Notes: a model not told the origin generated them from the sequence alone. A stretch of DNA of 64,000 bases from an uncultured Cellvibrionales bacterium (GCA_913063225.1 CAJXYP010000003.1:62001-126000); one strand, 5' to 3'; counted from the first letter of the stretch, positions 47,252 through 58,277 are shown. Numbers and translations are program-made.

Positions 47252-48027
47252 TATGATTCCCCTACAGATTTTTCTGAAGCACTGTCAGATAGTTGATCAG
47301 TAACAAGTGTGCCTTCATCTTCCCCCACAACAATGGAAAGTAAGGCGCCAACTTTGGACATTCTAAACACCCTTAGTGGCATACGATGGTCGCGACACAA
47401 GCAAATTGCTGTCAAATCCATAACCCCCAGTTTTTCATTCAAAACTTGATCATAGGTCAGACTGCTATATAGCTTGGCATCGCCGTGTTTCATCGGATCT
47501 TTATCATAGACCCCATCTACTTTAGTCGCCTTAAGTACAATATTTGCATCCACCTCAATAGCTCTGAGGCAGGCGGCAGAATCAGTAGTAAAGAAAGGAT
47601 TACCTGTGCCGGCGGCAAAAATAACCACATCGCCCTGAGCAAGATATCTCATGGCCAAGCGCCGATCGTAATGTTCTAGAATTCCGCCGATAGGGATTGC
47701 TGACATAACGTGGCTAGTTATATTAGAGCGTTCGAGCGCATCTCTAAGCGCCAGGGCATTCATTACCGTCGCGAGCATACCCATATGATCGCCGGTAACT
47801 CGATCTAAACCAGCCGCGCTTAGCGCCTCTCCCCGAAACAAGTTACCACCACCAACCACCAGCCCTAACTGAACACCAATTCCTACAAGCTGGCCTATTT
47901 CCAAGGCCATTTTATCCAGAACTTTAGGGTCAATTCCGAAACCTGCCTCTCCACTAAGCTCTTCGCCACTTAATTTGAGAAGTATGCGCTTATATTTTCG
48001 CTCTTTTTTCTTACCGGAATTGACCAT
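47251..48027 (-). CDS. pyrH: UMP kinase
   Basis: [47 protein letters not shown]. Confidence 0.98.
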   Translation of the reverse strand: MVNSGKKKERKYKRILLKLSGEELSGEAGFGIDPKVLDKMALEIGQLVGIGVQLGLVVGGGNLFRGEALSAAGLDRVTGDHMGMLATVMNALALRDALERSNITSHVMSAIPIGGILEHYDRRLAMRYLAQGDVVIFAAGTGNPFFTTDSAACLRAIEVDANIVLKATKVDGVYDKDPMKHGDAKLYSSLTYDQVLNEKLGVMDLTAICLCRDHRMPLRVFRMSKVGALLSIVVGEDEGTLVTDQLSDSASEKSVGES

Positions 48028-48042
48028 CGGATGTTCTCTCAG

Positions 48043-48909
48043 TTAACCGTTTGCTCCTGCGACTTGAGCCGCAACTTCCGCTGCAAAGTCTTCTTGTTTT
48101 TTCTCGATACCTTCACCCACTTCGTAGCGGGTAAACCCTAGAATATCAGCACCAGCAGCTTTAAGCAGCTTGCCTACCGTCTGATCTGGATCTTTTACAA
48201 AGGCTTGCTCAACAAGCGAATTTTCAGCTAAGTACTTCCGCACTCTGCCTTCCACCATTTTTTCAATGATTTCAGCGGGCTTTCCAGATTCGGCAGCCTG
48301 TGCTGCAAATATTTCTCTTTCCTTTGCTACCTCGTCTTGAGACATATCTTCAGGTTTTGCGACCAGAGGATTAACAGCCGCAACATGCATAGCTATGTCT
48401 TTAGCAAGAATTTCATCCCCGCCCTGTAATTCAACCAATACACCGATTCGGTTGTTACCATGAATATAAGCGCCCAGAACCGCATCGGAAGCTTTTGATT
48501 CAAAACGGCGTACAGTGATGTTTTCACCAATTTTTTGAATCAACGCTTCGCGTGCTTTTTCTAAGTCGCCGCTCATAAGCTCTTCAACGGATGCTGCAGA
48601 GCCAGCAAGCGCAGCGTCTGCTACATTGCCGACAAAGGCCAAGAAGCTATCATCGCGAGCAACAAAATCGGTTTCACTATTCACTTCAACCAAAACAGCT
48701 TTCCCCGCTTCAGCGCGAAGAGCAATAATGCCATCTGCTGCAACACGGCCTGCCTTTTTCGCAGCCTTCATTCCGCTAGATTTGCGAAGATTTTCAATAG
48801 CCAGTTCGCTGTCGCCTGCGGCTTCAACTAAGGCTTTTTTACATTCCATCATGCCAAGACCAGTGCGCTGGCGGAGGTCCTTTACCATGGAGGCGGTAAT
48901 AGCAGACAT
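48043..48909 (-). CDS. tsf: Elongation factor Ts
   Basis: [35 protein letters not shown]. Confidence 0.98.
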   Translation of the reverse strand: MSAITASMVKDLRQRTGLGMMECKKALVEAAGDSELAIENLRKSSGMKAAKKAGRVAADGIIALRAEAGKAVLVEVNSETDFVARDDSFLAFVGNVADAALAGSAASVEELMSGDLEKAREALIQKIGENITVRRFESKASDAVLGAYIHGNNRIGVLVELQGGDEILAKDIAMHVAAVNPLVAKPEDMSQDEVAKEREIFAAQAAESGKPAEIIEKMVEGRVRKYLAENSLVEQAFVKDPDQTVGKLLKAAGADILGFTRYEVGEGIEKKQEDFAAEVAAQVAGANG

Positions 48910-48932
48910 AATTGTTCCTCTTAAATTAGATT

Positions 48933-48962
48933 GTTAAATGCCACCCGAAGGTGGCATTTAAC
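48933..48962 (-). terminator. Perfect 13-bp hairpin in the rpsB-tsf spacer (attenuator or processing signal)
   Basis: GTTAAATGCCACC-cgaa-GGTGGCATTTAAC; on the minus strand the loop is UUCG closed by C-G; only a weak U-run follows. Confidence 0.65.
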
Positions 48963-49002
48963 ATAAGTTATAAAATTGATTCGGGCATCTAGTACCCGGA
49001 TA

Positions 49003-49899
49003 TCAATCTTCTTTCTTTGCTTCTTCGGCTGGCTCAGCTTCTACTTCAGGAGCCGCTTCTTCAGCAACCACTTCAACAGCTGCTTCTGCGACTTCTTTTT
49101 CAGGAGCAATTTCTACCGCCGCTTCTGCTACAGCTGTAGCTTCTTCAGTGGCAACAGGCTCGGCTGCAGTTTCTTCAACTTCAACAAACTCGTCTTTTGA
49201 AGATACGTGGCTTCCACCAGATATACGACCGGCAATAATGGCGTCCGCAGCAGCAGCTACATATAGCTTAATGGCACGAATTGCATCGTCATTACCAGGG
49301 ATAACAAAATCAACACCATCTGGATTGCTGTTGGTATCAACGATTCCGATAACCGGAATACCTAACTTATTTGCTTCATTGATCGCAATACGTTCGTGAT
49401 CAACATCTACTACGAACAATGCATCAGGCAATCCACCCATGTCCTTAATACCGCCGATGGACAGATGCAGCTTGTCCATTTTACGCTGACGCATTAGCGC
49501 TTCTTTTTTCGTCAGTTTAGTAAGGGTTCCGTCCGCCGTTTGCTGCTCTAATTCACGAAGAACTCGAATCGATGCACGAATAGTTTTGTAGTTGGTAAGC
49601 ATGCCACCTAACCAGCGGTGACTTACATATGGCATACCACTGCGTTCAGCTTGCTCTTGAATAATCTTGCTAGCCGCACGCTTGGTGCCTACAAATAGAA
49701 TTTTGTTGTTATTGCTCGCGAGCTGCTGAAGATAAGCTAAAGCTTCGTTAAAAGCTGGCAGCGTATGCTCGAGGTTGATTATATGGATTTTGTTTCGAGG
49801 CCCGAATATATAGGGCTCCATTTTGGGATTCCAAAAACGGGTTTGGTGACCGAAATGGACACCAGCCTGCAACATGTCACGCATGCTTACACTAGTCAT
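49003..49899 (-). CDS. rpsB: 30S ribosomal protein S2 with long acidic/Ala-rich C-terminal tail
   Basis: [28 protein letters not shown]; tail [58 protein letters not shown]. Confidence 0.97.
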   Translation of the reverse strand: MTSVSMRDMLQAGVHFGHQTRFWNPKMEPYIFGPRNKIHIINLEHTLPAFNEALAYLQQLASNNNKILFVGTKRAASKIIQEQAERSGMPYVSHRWLGGMLTNYKTIRASIRVLRELEQQTADGTLTKLTKKEALMRQRKMDKLHLSIGGIKDMGGLPDALFVVDVDHERIAINEANKLGIPVIGIVDTNSNPDGVDFVIPGNDDAIRAIKLYVAAAADAIIAGRISGGSHVSSKDEFVEVEETAAEPVATEEATAVAEAAVEIAPEKEVAEAAVEVVAEEAAPEVEAEPAEEAKKED

Positions 49900-50010
49900 A
49901 TTTACTCCAAGTTATGGGTTAGGCCTCTGCGAATCCCCCTCTACTAACCCCCGGTATTACTACCAAAGAGCACCCAGTAAAAGGTGTCGAAACGCGTGAG
50001 TCGTTAAGTT

Positions 50011-50037
50011 AAAAAAAACGCCGCTCATGCAGCGGCG
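50011..50037 (-). terminator. Intrinsic terminator downstream of serA
   Basis: Minus strand CGCCGCT-gcatg-AGCGGCG-TTTTTTTT. Confidence 0.88.
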
Positions 50038-50090
50038 CGCTTTATACCATATCCATACCCTTGGTTAAAGAGTTGGGCGCTAAGAAATGG

Positions 50091-51260
50091 CTAAATAATT
50101 CTCAGGGAAATAACGCCATCCACCCCAGTAATACTGGACTTCAGGCTATCACTAACATCACCCGCAACATCAATAATATTGTACGCCAAGTCGTTGCGAC
50201 TGCGATTGAGCATATCCACTACATTTATATTTGCGTCAGCTAATACGGATAACACACTGCCCAACACTTTAGGTACGTTTTCGTTTGCAAAAGTTATGCG
50301 GGTTCCACCATTTCTGGCCATAGAAGCCGCCGGGAAATTTACAGAGTTCTTTATATTCCCGGACTCTAGGTAATCCATAAGTTGATCTGCAGCCATAATC
50401 GCGCAATTCTCTTCCGCTTCAGCTGTGCTGGCACCAATATGCGGCATTGGGATTACATCTGACCGACCAGCCAAGGCCAAGGTCGGGAAGTCCGTAACAA
50501 AGCGACGCAACTTGCCGCTATCCAAAGCGGCAATAGTGGCCTCTACATTAACCACCTGCTCTCTCGCAAAATTCAAAAGGACAGTGCCATCTTTGCAAAG
50601 TGCCAACTTTTCAGCATCGATAAGATTTTCTGTAGCTGGGATTGCAGGCACATGCAGGGTAATAAAATCTGCACGCGCCATTAGAGATTCAACGCTATCC
50701 ATTTTCTCAACACGGCGGGAAAGCTTCCAAGCCGCTTCTACCGAAATCGCCGGATCAAATCCAACGACCCTCATTCCAAGCTCAACAGCAACGTTTGATA
50801 CCAACGCACCAATGGCACCTAGGCCAATCACACCGAGCGTTTTACCTCGAATTTCAGATCCGGCGAATCGCTTCTTCTCTTTCTCGAGCAACTTTGCTAA
50901 TGCAGCATCATCAGAAACACCTTCGAGATTGCGAACAAAATCGATTCCGCCAGCGATGTCGCGACAGGACATCAATATACCGGTAAGTACCAGCTCCTTA
51001 ACGGCGTTTGCGTTAGCGCCGGGTGTATTGAAAACAACAACGCCTTTTGCGCTGTAGTCCTCAACCGGTACATTATTTACCCCGGCTCCCGCTCTGGCAA
51101 TGGCAGCTAAACCCTCAGGGATTTCTTGCCCATGCAACTTGTGACTGCGTAAAACATAAGCATCCGCAGGTTCGAGATCTGGTCCGACATCGTATTTATC
51201 AGCAGGAAAACGCGACAAGCCCTTATCTGATATAGCGTTGTAAGTTTTAATTTTGTACAT
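50091..51260 (-). CDS. serA: D-3-phosphoglycerate dehydrogenase
   Basis: MYKIKTYNAISDKGLSRFP start at 51260; RAGAGVNNVPVEDYSAKGVVVFNTPGANANAVKEL; TLGVIGLGAIGALVSNVA; C-terminal ACT region. Confidence 0.92.
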   Translation of the reverse strand: MYKIKTYNAISDKGLSRFPADKYDVGPDLEPADAYVLRSHKLHGQEIPEGLAAIARAGAGVNNVPVEDYSAKGVVVFNTPGANANAVKELVLTGILMSCRDIAGGIDFVRNLEGVSDDAALAKLLEKEKKRFAGSEIRGKTLGVIGLGAIGALVSNVAVELGMRVVGFDPAISVEAAWKLSRRVEKMDSVESLMARADFITLHVPAIPATENLIDAEKLALCKDGTVLLNFAREQVVNVEATIAALDSGKLRRFVTDFPTLALAGRSDVIPMPHIGASTAEAEENCAIMAADQLMDYLESGNIKNSVNFPAASMARNGGTRITFANENVPKVLGSVLSVLADANINVVDMLNRSRNDLAYNIIDVAGDVSDSLKSSITGVDGVISLRII

Positions 51261-51289
51261 GAATAATCCTGTGTTTTGTTTTTTCTTTG

Positions 51290-51476
51290 AAAGACCTTTG
51301 CACGAAAACCATTTCACTCCCGTGCGGCGTCGTCGAAAGGCGTCTGCTGCTGGTAAAAACATGCTCAATCGGTCGCTTATAAACATAAACTCCCTCTTTG
51401 CGCGTATTTTTGTCTCTCTTCGTAGAGCCTACTTTTGGTGCCTGAAAACAAAATACTCTTTCGTGAAAAGGTCTTT
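51290..51476. repeat. Inverted repeat pair bracketing the serC-serA intergenic region
   Basis: Left arm 51290-51307 aaagacctttgcacgaaa; right arm 51459-51476 tttcgtgaaaaggtcttt; 17/18 complementary, about 151 bp apart. Confidence 0.75.
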
Positions 51477-51502
51477 TTAATCCCAAATAGCGTTTTTCAG
51501 CG

Positions 51503-52618
51503 CTACTGACTTACTTCGGCAAAAGCCCAATCTAACCAGGGCAATAACGCCTCTATATCGCTTGACTCGACGGTTGCTCCACACCAGATCCGAAGACCCG
51601 CTGGTGCATCTCGGTACGCGCCAATATCATAGGCAACTGCTTCGGCACCCAGTAGTTTTACCATCTGTTTTACCTGGTCATCTTCAAGAGACAAAGTTAA
51701 ACAGACGCTAGTATTGGAGCGAATAGCATCATCTTCAGCAAGAAAGCTGATCCAGTCCCGCTGGCTCACAAATCTTTCTAGTACCGCAAGGTTGGCTCGA
51801 GACCTATTTATAGCTCCCTGAAGCCCTCCTACGGACTGCACCCAACGCAGGGTATCCAAATAATCTTCTACGCAGAGCATAGAGGGCGTGTTGATCGTTG
51901 CGCCTTTGAATATACCTTCGATCAACTTTCCAGCTTTGGTTAGACGAAAAATTTTCGGCAATGGCCATGCCGGGGTATAACTTTCTAATCTCTCAACAGC
52001 TCTGGGGCTAAGGATTAGGACACCATGGGCACCTTCTCCTCCTAAAACTTTCTGCCAACTGTATGTACAAACATCAACTTTAGACCAATCAACATCCATG
52101 GCGAACACGCCGGAAGTGGCGTCACAAAGCGTCAGGCCCTCACGACTATCTGATATCCAATCCAAATTGGCCACCTTTACTCCGGAGGTGGTTCCGTTAA
52201 GTGTGAAAATAATATCTTTATCGCTGTCCGCTTTTGAGAGATCTGGTAGCTGACCGTAGTCTGCAGTATGAACCTCAACCTGGTCTAGCTTGAGCTGTTT
52301 TACAACATCGGTAACCCAACCTGACCCAAAAGACTCCCATGCAAATATATCAATGGCCCGCGGCCCCAAAAGCGACCACATGGCCATTTCGAATGCGCCA
52401 GTATCTGAACCGGCGACAATACCTAGGCGATAACCTTCTGGCAGTCCCAGAATATCTTTAGACATATCTATGGCTTCAGAAAGCGCGGCTTTACCTACAC
52501 TTGAGCGATGAGATCGCCCCAGGGTTTCTTGATTTAGAAAAGCCAGATCGTACCCAGGTCGCTTTGAGCAAGGGCCCGAAGAAAAATTAGGGTTTGAAGG
52601 TTTAGTAACAGGTTTCAT
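51503..52618 (-). CDS. serC: Phosphoserine aminotransferase (approx. 370-aa form)
   Basis: [67 protein letters not shown]; adjacency to serA. Confidence 0.9.
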   Translation of the reverse strand: MKPVTKPSNPNFSSGPCSKRPGYDLAFLNQETLGRSHRSSVGKAALSEAIDMSKDILGLPEGYRLGIVAGSDTGAFEMAMWSLLGPRAIDIFAWESFGSGWVTDVVKQLKLDQVEVHTADYGQLPDLSKADSDKDIIFTLNGTTSGVKVANLDWISDSREGLTLCDATSGVFAMDVDWSKVDVCTYSWQKVLGGEGAHGVLILSPRAVERLESYTPAWPLPKIFRLTKAGKLIEGIFKGATINTPSMLCVEDYLDTLRWVQSVGGLQGAINRSRANLAVLERFVSQRDWISFLAEDDAIRSNTSVCLTLSLEDDQVKQMVKLLGAEAVAYDIGAYRDAPAGLRIWCGATVESSDIEALLPWLDWAFAEVSQ

Positions 52619-52885
52619 ATATCGATGGTGCTTCGGTAATTCAATAGACGCGGCTCAAATAAACGACACGAATATAAGGTGACTTATGTAAGCGGTTAAA
52701 CACAATTTACCCGCTCCGAAAAAGGGCCGGGATTGTACCGCCGTTTCCGAGGCAATGCACCATCAAAAGGACCGGTTTAGCCGCAGAAAAAATGTATCGC
52801 TTTTGGCTTCGAATGAAACTGCGTGAAACCGCTAAAAACTGTACAATGTGCTGCCTTTAGTTCTGCACTTTTACATTCTATTACC

Positions 52886-53656
52886 ATGCCTGTAACCCTT
52901 AAAACCCCGAATGAATATGAAAAGATGCGCGTTGCCGGCCGACTAGCCGCTGATGTGCTTGAGATGATCGCGCCCCATGTAGTTGCCGGTGTATCTACTG
53001 GTGAACTGGATCGCATCTGTCATAGCCATATTGTTGAAGCGCAGAAAGCGGTGCCCGCCCCCCTTAATTATCGCGGCTTTCCCAAATCAATCTGCACCTC
53101 CATCAATCAAGTGGTATGTCACGGAATCCCCGATGATAAACGTATATTGAAAAATGGCGACATCATCAATATAGATATCACTGTCATCAAAGATGGTTAC
53201 CACGGCGATACCAGTAATATGTTTTTTATTGGTGAAGCACCGGCGCACGCTAAACGACTTTGCGGTGTCGCTCAGGAATGCCTCTACAAAGCTATCGAGC
53301 TGGTAAAGCCGGGAGCTACCCTGGGAGATATTGGGCACGTAATCCAAAAGCACGCCGAGGCTAAATACTACTCAGTAGTCCGGGATTATTGCGGGCATGG
53401 CATTGGTCAGGTTTTCCATGAAGATCCGCAGGTATTGCATTACGGCAAAGCGGGCACCGGCTTGGTGCTAGAACAGGGCATGACCTTTACTATCGAGCCA
53501 ATGATCAACGCTGGGACGTATCGCACGCATCTCAAGCCCGACGAGTGGACTGTGGTGACCAAAGATGGGCGACTTTCTGCGCAATATGAACACACCATGG
53601 GCGTAACAGCTGATGGCGTGGAGGTATTCACTAAACGTTCTGACGAATCCCTATGA
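52886..53656 (+). CDS. map: Methionine aminopeptidase type I
   Basis: MRVAGRLAADVLEMIAPHVVAGVSTGELDRI; DYCGHGIGQVFHEDPQV. Start at internal Met. Confidence 0.97.
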   Translation: MPVTLKTPNEYEKMRVAGRLAADVLEMIAPHVVAGVSTGELDRICHSHIVEAQKAVPAPLNYRGFPKSICTSINQVVCHGIPDDKRILKNGDIINIDITVIKDGYHGDTSNMFFIGEAPAHAKRLCGVAQECLYKAIELVKPGATLGDIGHVIQKHAEAKYYSVVRDYCGHGIGQVFHEDPQVLHYGKAGTGLVLEQGMTFTIEPMINAGTYRTHLKPDEWTVVTKDGRLSAQYEHTMGVTADGVEVFTKRSDESL

Positions 53657-56361
53657 GCATGTTTGGTAAACAACAGCGCATAGTGCGCCCCGCCTTCGGT
53701 GAATTAAGTTTTTTTGCAGAAGATAGATTCGAAAAGGCATTACTTAACTGCGCGCCGAGCAAGCGCGTGGAGTTATTCCGGGCGACTCTAGACGCCGGTG
53801 ATGAGCATCTGTTTAACCGGTTTCGAGAAGGTGAAGACGTAATGCGCCTGACCATGGACCGGGCGAGATTTATAGACAGGCTGATTTTCTACGCCTGGTC
53901 AGAATTTAAATGGGACAAGAATATCGCACTACTGGCAGTTGGAGGATACGGCCGCTGTGAGATGCACCCACAATCTGATATCGATTTATTATTTTTAACC
54001 AAAAAAGATAATCACACCACCTATCGAGAGTCTATCCAGGGCTTTACCACTTTGCTCTGGGATATACAGCTTAAAGTTGGCCATAGTGTCCGTACGCCCA
54101 AACAATGCGCACAGGTAGCCAAGGCAGACGTTACCGTCCTAACCAACCTTATCGAAGCACGAACAATCCTAGGAGACGATGAGCTGCGATTGGAAATGGA
54201 ACGCCTAGTGGCGCCTGAAAAAATCTGGCCTGCTGACAAGTTCTACAAAGCTAAGGCGGAAGAGCAGCGCGTTCGATACGAACGACATGGCATTGTTGAA
54301 TACGACATGGAACCAAACGCTAAAGAATCCCCTGGCGGCTTACGTGACATTCAAACTATTCACTGGATTGCTAAGCGCATATACGGCGTGTCCAGCATTG
54401 AACAGTTGGCCGGCCGCGGCATCTATACCGAAGAGGAGTATGTAAGCCTTTCTGCCGCTCGGCGCTTCCTCTCTAGGGTTCGCTTTGGTCTTCACATGGT
54501 TACAGGTAAGCCTTTAGACCAGCTTCAGTTCGAACATCAGCGCATGCTGTCAGAATTATTCGGCTATAAAGATAATCCACGGCGCCTCGCTGTGGAGGTC
54601 TTTATGCAGGACTATTACCGAAGTGTTACGGTGATTCGAGAAGTGAATGATGTGCTGATGCAGGTTATGGTAGATCACCTTTACTCAGCCGAATCCAAAA
54701 AAATCAATGTAGTAAATGATCGCTTCCAAATTCGCGATGGCTACCTTGAAGCCCGTCGGGATTCAGTCTTCAAAGACAGCCCTTCGGCTCTATTAGAAAT
54801 ATTTGTCATTCTTTCCCGCGATAAAAAAATTCTGGGTATTCAGGCGTCGACCATTAGATTACTTCGAGAATACGGCTCTTTGATTAATGACAAATTTCGC
54901 GATCAGCAAGAAAATAAAACGCTTTTCTTAGAACTAATACGGTCTCCAGACCATCTCTCTGCTCCCCTACAAATGATGGCCAGATATGGGATTCTGGGAC
55001 GATACCTGCCAGAGTTTGGAGTTATCACTGGCCTACCCCAGCACGACCTATTTCATATATACCCAGTGGACGTGCACACGCTCAATGTGGTGCGCAATAT
55101 TCGCCACTTCGGTTTGCCCGGTAGCAGCCTGCACTCCCCCATATCAAGCTATATATACAGCACCCTAAGAAAGCCGGAACTCTTGATAATAGCCGGTCTA
55201 TATCATGACATAGCCAAAGGGCGCGGAGGCGACCACTCTGAATTGGGCGCTCACGATGTTAAGGATTTTGCTGAAAGGCACGGTTATAACGCTCGAGAAG
55301 TTAAGCTGATGATGTGGCTGGTTGAAAACCACCTGCTGATGTCGAGAATATCCCAGCGTGAAGACATTTCTGATCCTATTGTAATCAACCGGTTTGCCCG
55401 CCATGTTGGAGACGAAACCAATCTAAACCTGCTCTATGCGCTTACCGTGGCTGATATTAACGCAACCAACCCTGCACTATGGAGTAGCTGGCGAGCGTCG
55501 CTTATGCGCCAGCTATACATGGAAACGCGCAAAGCACTCCGGCTTGGTTTAGAAAATTCAGCCGACCAACAGGAAAGAATCCGCGAGGATCGAGAGGCAG
55601 CTCTGCAAATATTGGCCAAAAAAGGCATCTCGGAAGAAACCACTAAAAATATTTGGGCAGATTCAAGCGACGAGTATTTCCTGAAAGAATCCCCTGAAGA
55701 TATCGCCTGGCACACCGAGCTTGCTAGTCGTCATAAAAATCCCTCTGACCCTATCATTATTGTAAAGCCCTTTATATCCAACCGCCGTGAGCGGGCCACC
55801 ATGATCTTGGTTCGCGTCAAGCAGTCTGCAAATGTATTTGCTGCAGTTGCGGTAGCGATCGATCAGGCAGGCCTAAACATTCAAGATGCGCGCATTTACG
55901 ACAGCGGTGACGTTACGCTGAGTTGTTTTTATATACTCAATGAAGATTCTGAGCCTCTTGGCAAAGATTCTGAGAGAGTGGATAGACTTGAACGCTCTAT
56001 TCGCGAGGAGCTAAAAACCATTGATGACTATCATCAAGTACTTGGCACCCGCACTAAACGAGCGTTAAAACAATTTCCGGTACCCACCCAGGCGACGCTA
56101 TCCAAAGGGCAAAAGTACAGCATGCTCGAAGTGGTTACAGCTGACAGACCCGGGCTTCTAGCGGTTATTGGACAGATATTTGTGGAGTTCGATATTCAAC
56201 TGCACGGTGCGCGAATTGTCACGCTGGGAGAACGCGTAGAAGATTTCTTTATTGTATCCCTCGCCGATGGAACACCAATTTCAGATGTGAAACTCGGCAA
56301 GCAGCTCACGGATTCGATTTGTGAAACTATAGATCAGCGGGTTGAAGCTATTGCTTCATAA
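53653..56361 (+). CDS. glnD: [Protein-PII] uridylyltransferase
   Basis: 902 aa; GGYGRCEMHPQSDIDLLFL nucleotidyltransferase; HD region GLYHDIAKGRGGDHSELG; C-terminal ACT domains. Confidence 0.97.
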   Translation: MSMFGKQQRIVRPAFGELSFFAEDRFEKALLNCAPSKRVELFRATLDAGDEHLFNRFREGEDVMRLTMDRARFIDRLIFYAWSEFKWDKNIALLAVGGYGRCEMHPQSDIDLLFLTKKDNHTTYRESIQGFTTLLWDIQLKVGHSVRTPKQCAQVAKADVTVLTNLIEARTILGDDELRLEMERLVAPEKIWPADKFYKAKAEEQRVRYERHGIVEYDMEPNAKESPGGLRDIQTIHWIAKRIYGVSSIEQLAGRGIYTEEEYVSLSAARRFLSRVRFGLHMVTGKPLDQLQFEHQRMLSELFGYKDNPRRLAVEVFMQDYYRSVTVIREVNDVLMQVMVDHLYSAESKKINVVNDRFQIRDGYLEARRDSVFKDSPSALLEIFVILSRDKKILGIQASTIRLLREYGSLINDKFRDQQENKTLFLELIRSPDHLSAPLQMMARYGILGRYLPEFGVITGLPQHDLFHIYPVDVHTLNVVRNIRHFGLPGSSLHSPISSYIYSTLRKPELLIIAGLYHDIAKGRGGDHSELGAHDVKDFAERHGYNAREVKLMMWLVENHLLMSRISQREDISDPIVINRFARHVGDETNLNLLYALTVADINATNPALWSSWRASLMRQLYMETRKALRLGLENSADQQERIREDREAALQILAKKGISEETTKNIWADSSDEYFLKESPEDIAWHTELASRHKNPSDPIIIVKPFISNRRERATMILVRVKQSANVFAAVAVAIDQAGLNIQDARIYDSGDVTLSCFYILNEDSEPLGKDSERVDRLERSIREELKTIDDYHQVLGTRTKRALKQFPVPTQATLSKGQKYSMLEVVTADRPGLLAVIGQIFVEFDIQLHGARIVTLGERVEDFFIVSLADGTPISDVKLGKQLTDSICETIDQRVEAIAS

Positions 56362-56367
56362 ATAGAA

Positions 56368-57579
56368 ATGAATTCTCGTCTGGATTTATTACAGCCCTAC
56401 CCCTTTGCTCGCTTAAATACGCTACTAGCTAATTCCCAACCAAACCCAGACCTAGAGGTTATTACGCTCTCGATAGGAGAGCCTAAGCACCCGGCTCCAA
56501 CCGTGGCGCTGGAAGCGCTTCAAGGTGCACTGAACGAAGTACAAAAGTACCCGGCAACATCGGGAAAGTTTGGCCTTAAACAAGCCATCACTGATTGGAC
56601 AAATCAAAGATTTGAGCTATCCGAAAATAGCCTAAGCGCCGATTCCAACGTACTGCCGGTCAATGGCACGCGTGAAGCACTATTTGCTATTGCTCAAACT
56701 TTGACGGACCCAAATAAAAAAAACGGCACGGTGGGTATGCCAAACCCCTTTTATCAAATATACGAGGGAGCCGCTCTTTTAGCCGGTAAAACTCCGGTTT
56801 ACTTCAATAGTTTGACTAGCAAAAACATGCAGCCTGATTGGCGCCAAATTAGCGACGCTGAATGGCAGCAAATGGAACTGCTATATATATGCTCGCCGGG
56901 CAATCCTTCAGGCACATATATAGAACTCGAAGATATGTGCTATCTGATCGAACAATCGGATCTGCACGATTTTGTAATTGTTAGTGACGAGTGTTATTCC
57001 GAGTTGTATTTGGACGATTCACAAAAAGCACCTAGCATCTTGCAAGCTTGCAGTAAGCTGGGAAGAACTTGCTTTTCACGCTGCATCGCCTTTCACTCCC
57101 TATCAAAACGATCCAATCTTCCGGGATTGCGCTCCGGTTTTGCCGCCGGTGACGCAAAACTCCTCAAAGACTTTCTGCTCTATCGGACCTATCACGGATC
57201 TGCAATGCCAGGATTTGTGCAAGTGGCGAGCGAGCAAGCTTGGAAAGACGAAAACCACGCTGGAATAAACCGAGAACTTTATAGAGCCAAATACAAAGCC
57301 ATTCTGCCAAAACTGACAGATCATTTTGAGTTTACTGCACCAGAAGCGGCCTTTTATCTTTGGCTGGACACGCCTATTGATGATCAGGAATTCACTAGGC
57401 GGCTTTTCGAAGAGCAAAGTGTAAAGGTTGTGCCAGGCAGTTTATTGGCTCGAGACACCGAAACGGGTAACCCCGGTCAAAACCGCATTCGCATCGCCCT
57501 CGTCGCGCCGATAGATGAATGCATCGAGGCTATAGATCGACTAATCAGTTTCACCTCTTCATTGGTCACCAATGCGTAA
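56368..57579 (+). CDS. dapC: Succinyldiaminopimelate transaminase
   Basis: PYPFARLNTLLA; ITLSIGEPKHPAP; SLSKRSNLPGLRSGFAAGD; follows glnD. Confidence 0.9.
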   Translation: MNSRLDLLQPYPFARLNTLLANSQPNPDLEVITLSIGEPKHPAPTVALEALQGALNEVQKYPATSGKFGLKQAITDWTNQRFELSENSLSADSNVLPVNGTREALFAIAQTLTDPNKKNGTVGMPNPFYQIYEGAALLAGKTPVYFNSLTSKNMQPDWRQISDAEWQQMELLYICSPGNPSGTYIELEDMCYLIEQSDLHDFVIVSDECYSELYLDDSQKAPSILQACSKLGRTCFSRCIAFHSLSKRSNLPGLRSGFAAGDAKLLKDFLLYRTYHGSAMPGFVQVASEQAWKDENHAGINRELYRAKYKAILPKLTDHFEFTAPEAAFYLWLDTPIDDQEFTRRLFEEQSVKVVPGSLLARDTETGNPGQNRIRIALVAPIDECIEAIDRLISFTSSLVTNA

Positions 57580-58225
57580 GCTGGAACGAGTTCAGTATAT
57601 TAACCACAGGCTGGCAGAGCTTTACCCTGCCCCTCCAATACCCCTAAATCACTTTGATTCATTTAGCCTTCTAATCGCTGTTTTACTTTCAGCCCAATGC
57701 ACTGATGCTCGAGTCAACACAGTTACCCCGCAACTATTTGCCCTAGCCGACACACCGGAAAAAATGGCTAGGCAAAATGTGGATGATATTCGGGCAATAA
57801 TCCGTCCCTGTGGATTATCTCCGCAGAAGTCCAAAGCTATTCAAGGCCTATCTCAGATACTGGTAGATAAGCATGCTAGCGAAGTACCTGACAACTTTGA
57901 AGATTTAGAAAAACTTCCCGGAGTGGGCCACAAAACAGCTGGTGTTGTCATGGCTCAGGCCTTTAATCACGCTAGCTTCCCCGTGGACACCCATATTCAT
58001 CGCCTAGCCCAACGCTGGAAACTGACCAGTGGCCACAATGTTTCCACCACCGAAGCAGATCTGAAGCGGCTATTCCCCAAAGACCGGTGGAACAAATTAC
58101 ACCTACAAATCATCTATTATGCCCGCGAACACTGTCAGGCGCGCGCGTGTTTCGGCTTAGAATGCGATATTTGTCGGCAATGTTTCCCCGAACGCAAAAG
58201 AAAATTGGTTACTCATAAAGCCTAA
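57572..58225 (+). CDS. nth: Endonuclease III
   Basis: LPGVGHKTAGVVMAQAF (HhH-GPD); VDTHIHRLAQR; C-terminal 4Fe-4S cysteines. Confidence 0.96.
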   Translation: MRKLERVQYINHRLAELYPAPPIPLNHFDSFSLLIAVLLSAQCTDARVNTVTPQLFALADTPEKMARQNVDDIRAIIRPCGLSPQKSKAIQGLSQILVDKHASEVPDNFEDLEKLPGVGHKTAGVVMAQAFNHASFPVDTHIHRLAQRWKLTSGHNVSTTEADLKRLFPKDRWNKLHLQIIYYAREHCQARACFGLECDICRQCFPERKRKLVTHKA

Positions 58226-58249
58226 ACTTGTCTAAACCGACAACCTAAA

Positions 58250-58267
58250 TGTCAATATAAATTGACA
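58250..58267. promoter_or_regulatory. Perfect palindrome, candidate operator
   Basis: TGTCAAT-ataa-ATTGACA; includes consensus -35 TTGACA (58262-58267) upstream of the HTH-aminotransferase. Confidence 0.6.
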
Positions 58268-58277
58268 TATTAGAAAA

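Noticed and set aside
49148-49399. Repetitive codon pattern in rpsB 3' end and the antisense ORF
   Set aside because: Explained by the low-complexity Glu/Ala tail of S2; not a tandem repeat element or CRISPR.
50425-51057. 210-aa plus-strand ORF
   Set aside because: Entirely antisense to the strongly supported serA; composition is low-complexity Ser/Arg/Pro typical of a shadow frame.
51247-51486. Overlapping ORFs on both strands in the serC-serA spacer (79 aa minus, 75 aa plus)
   Set aside because: Similar peptides on opposite strands (KRPFHERVFCF / VFCFFFERPLHE) are explained by the inverted repeat, not by real coding.
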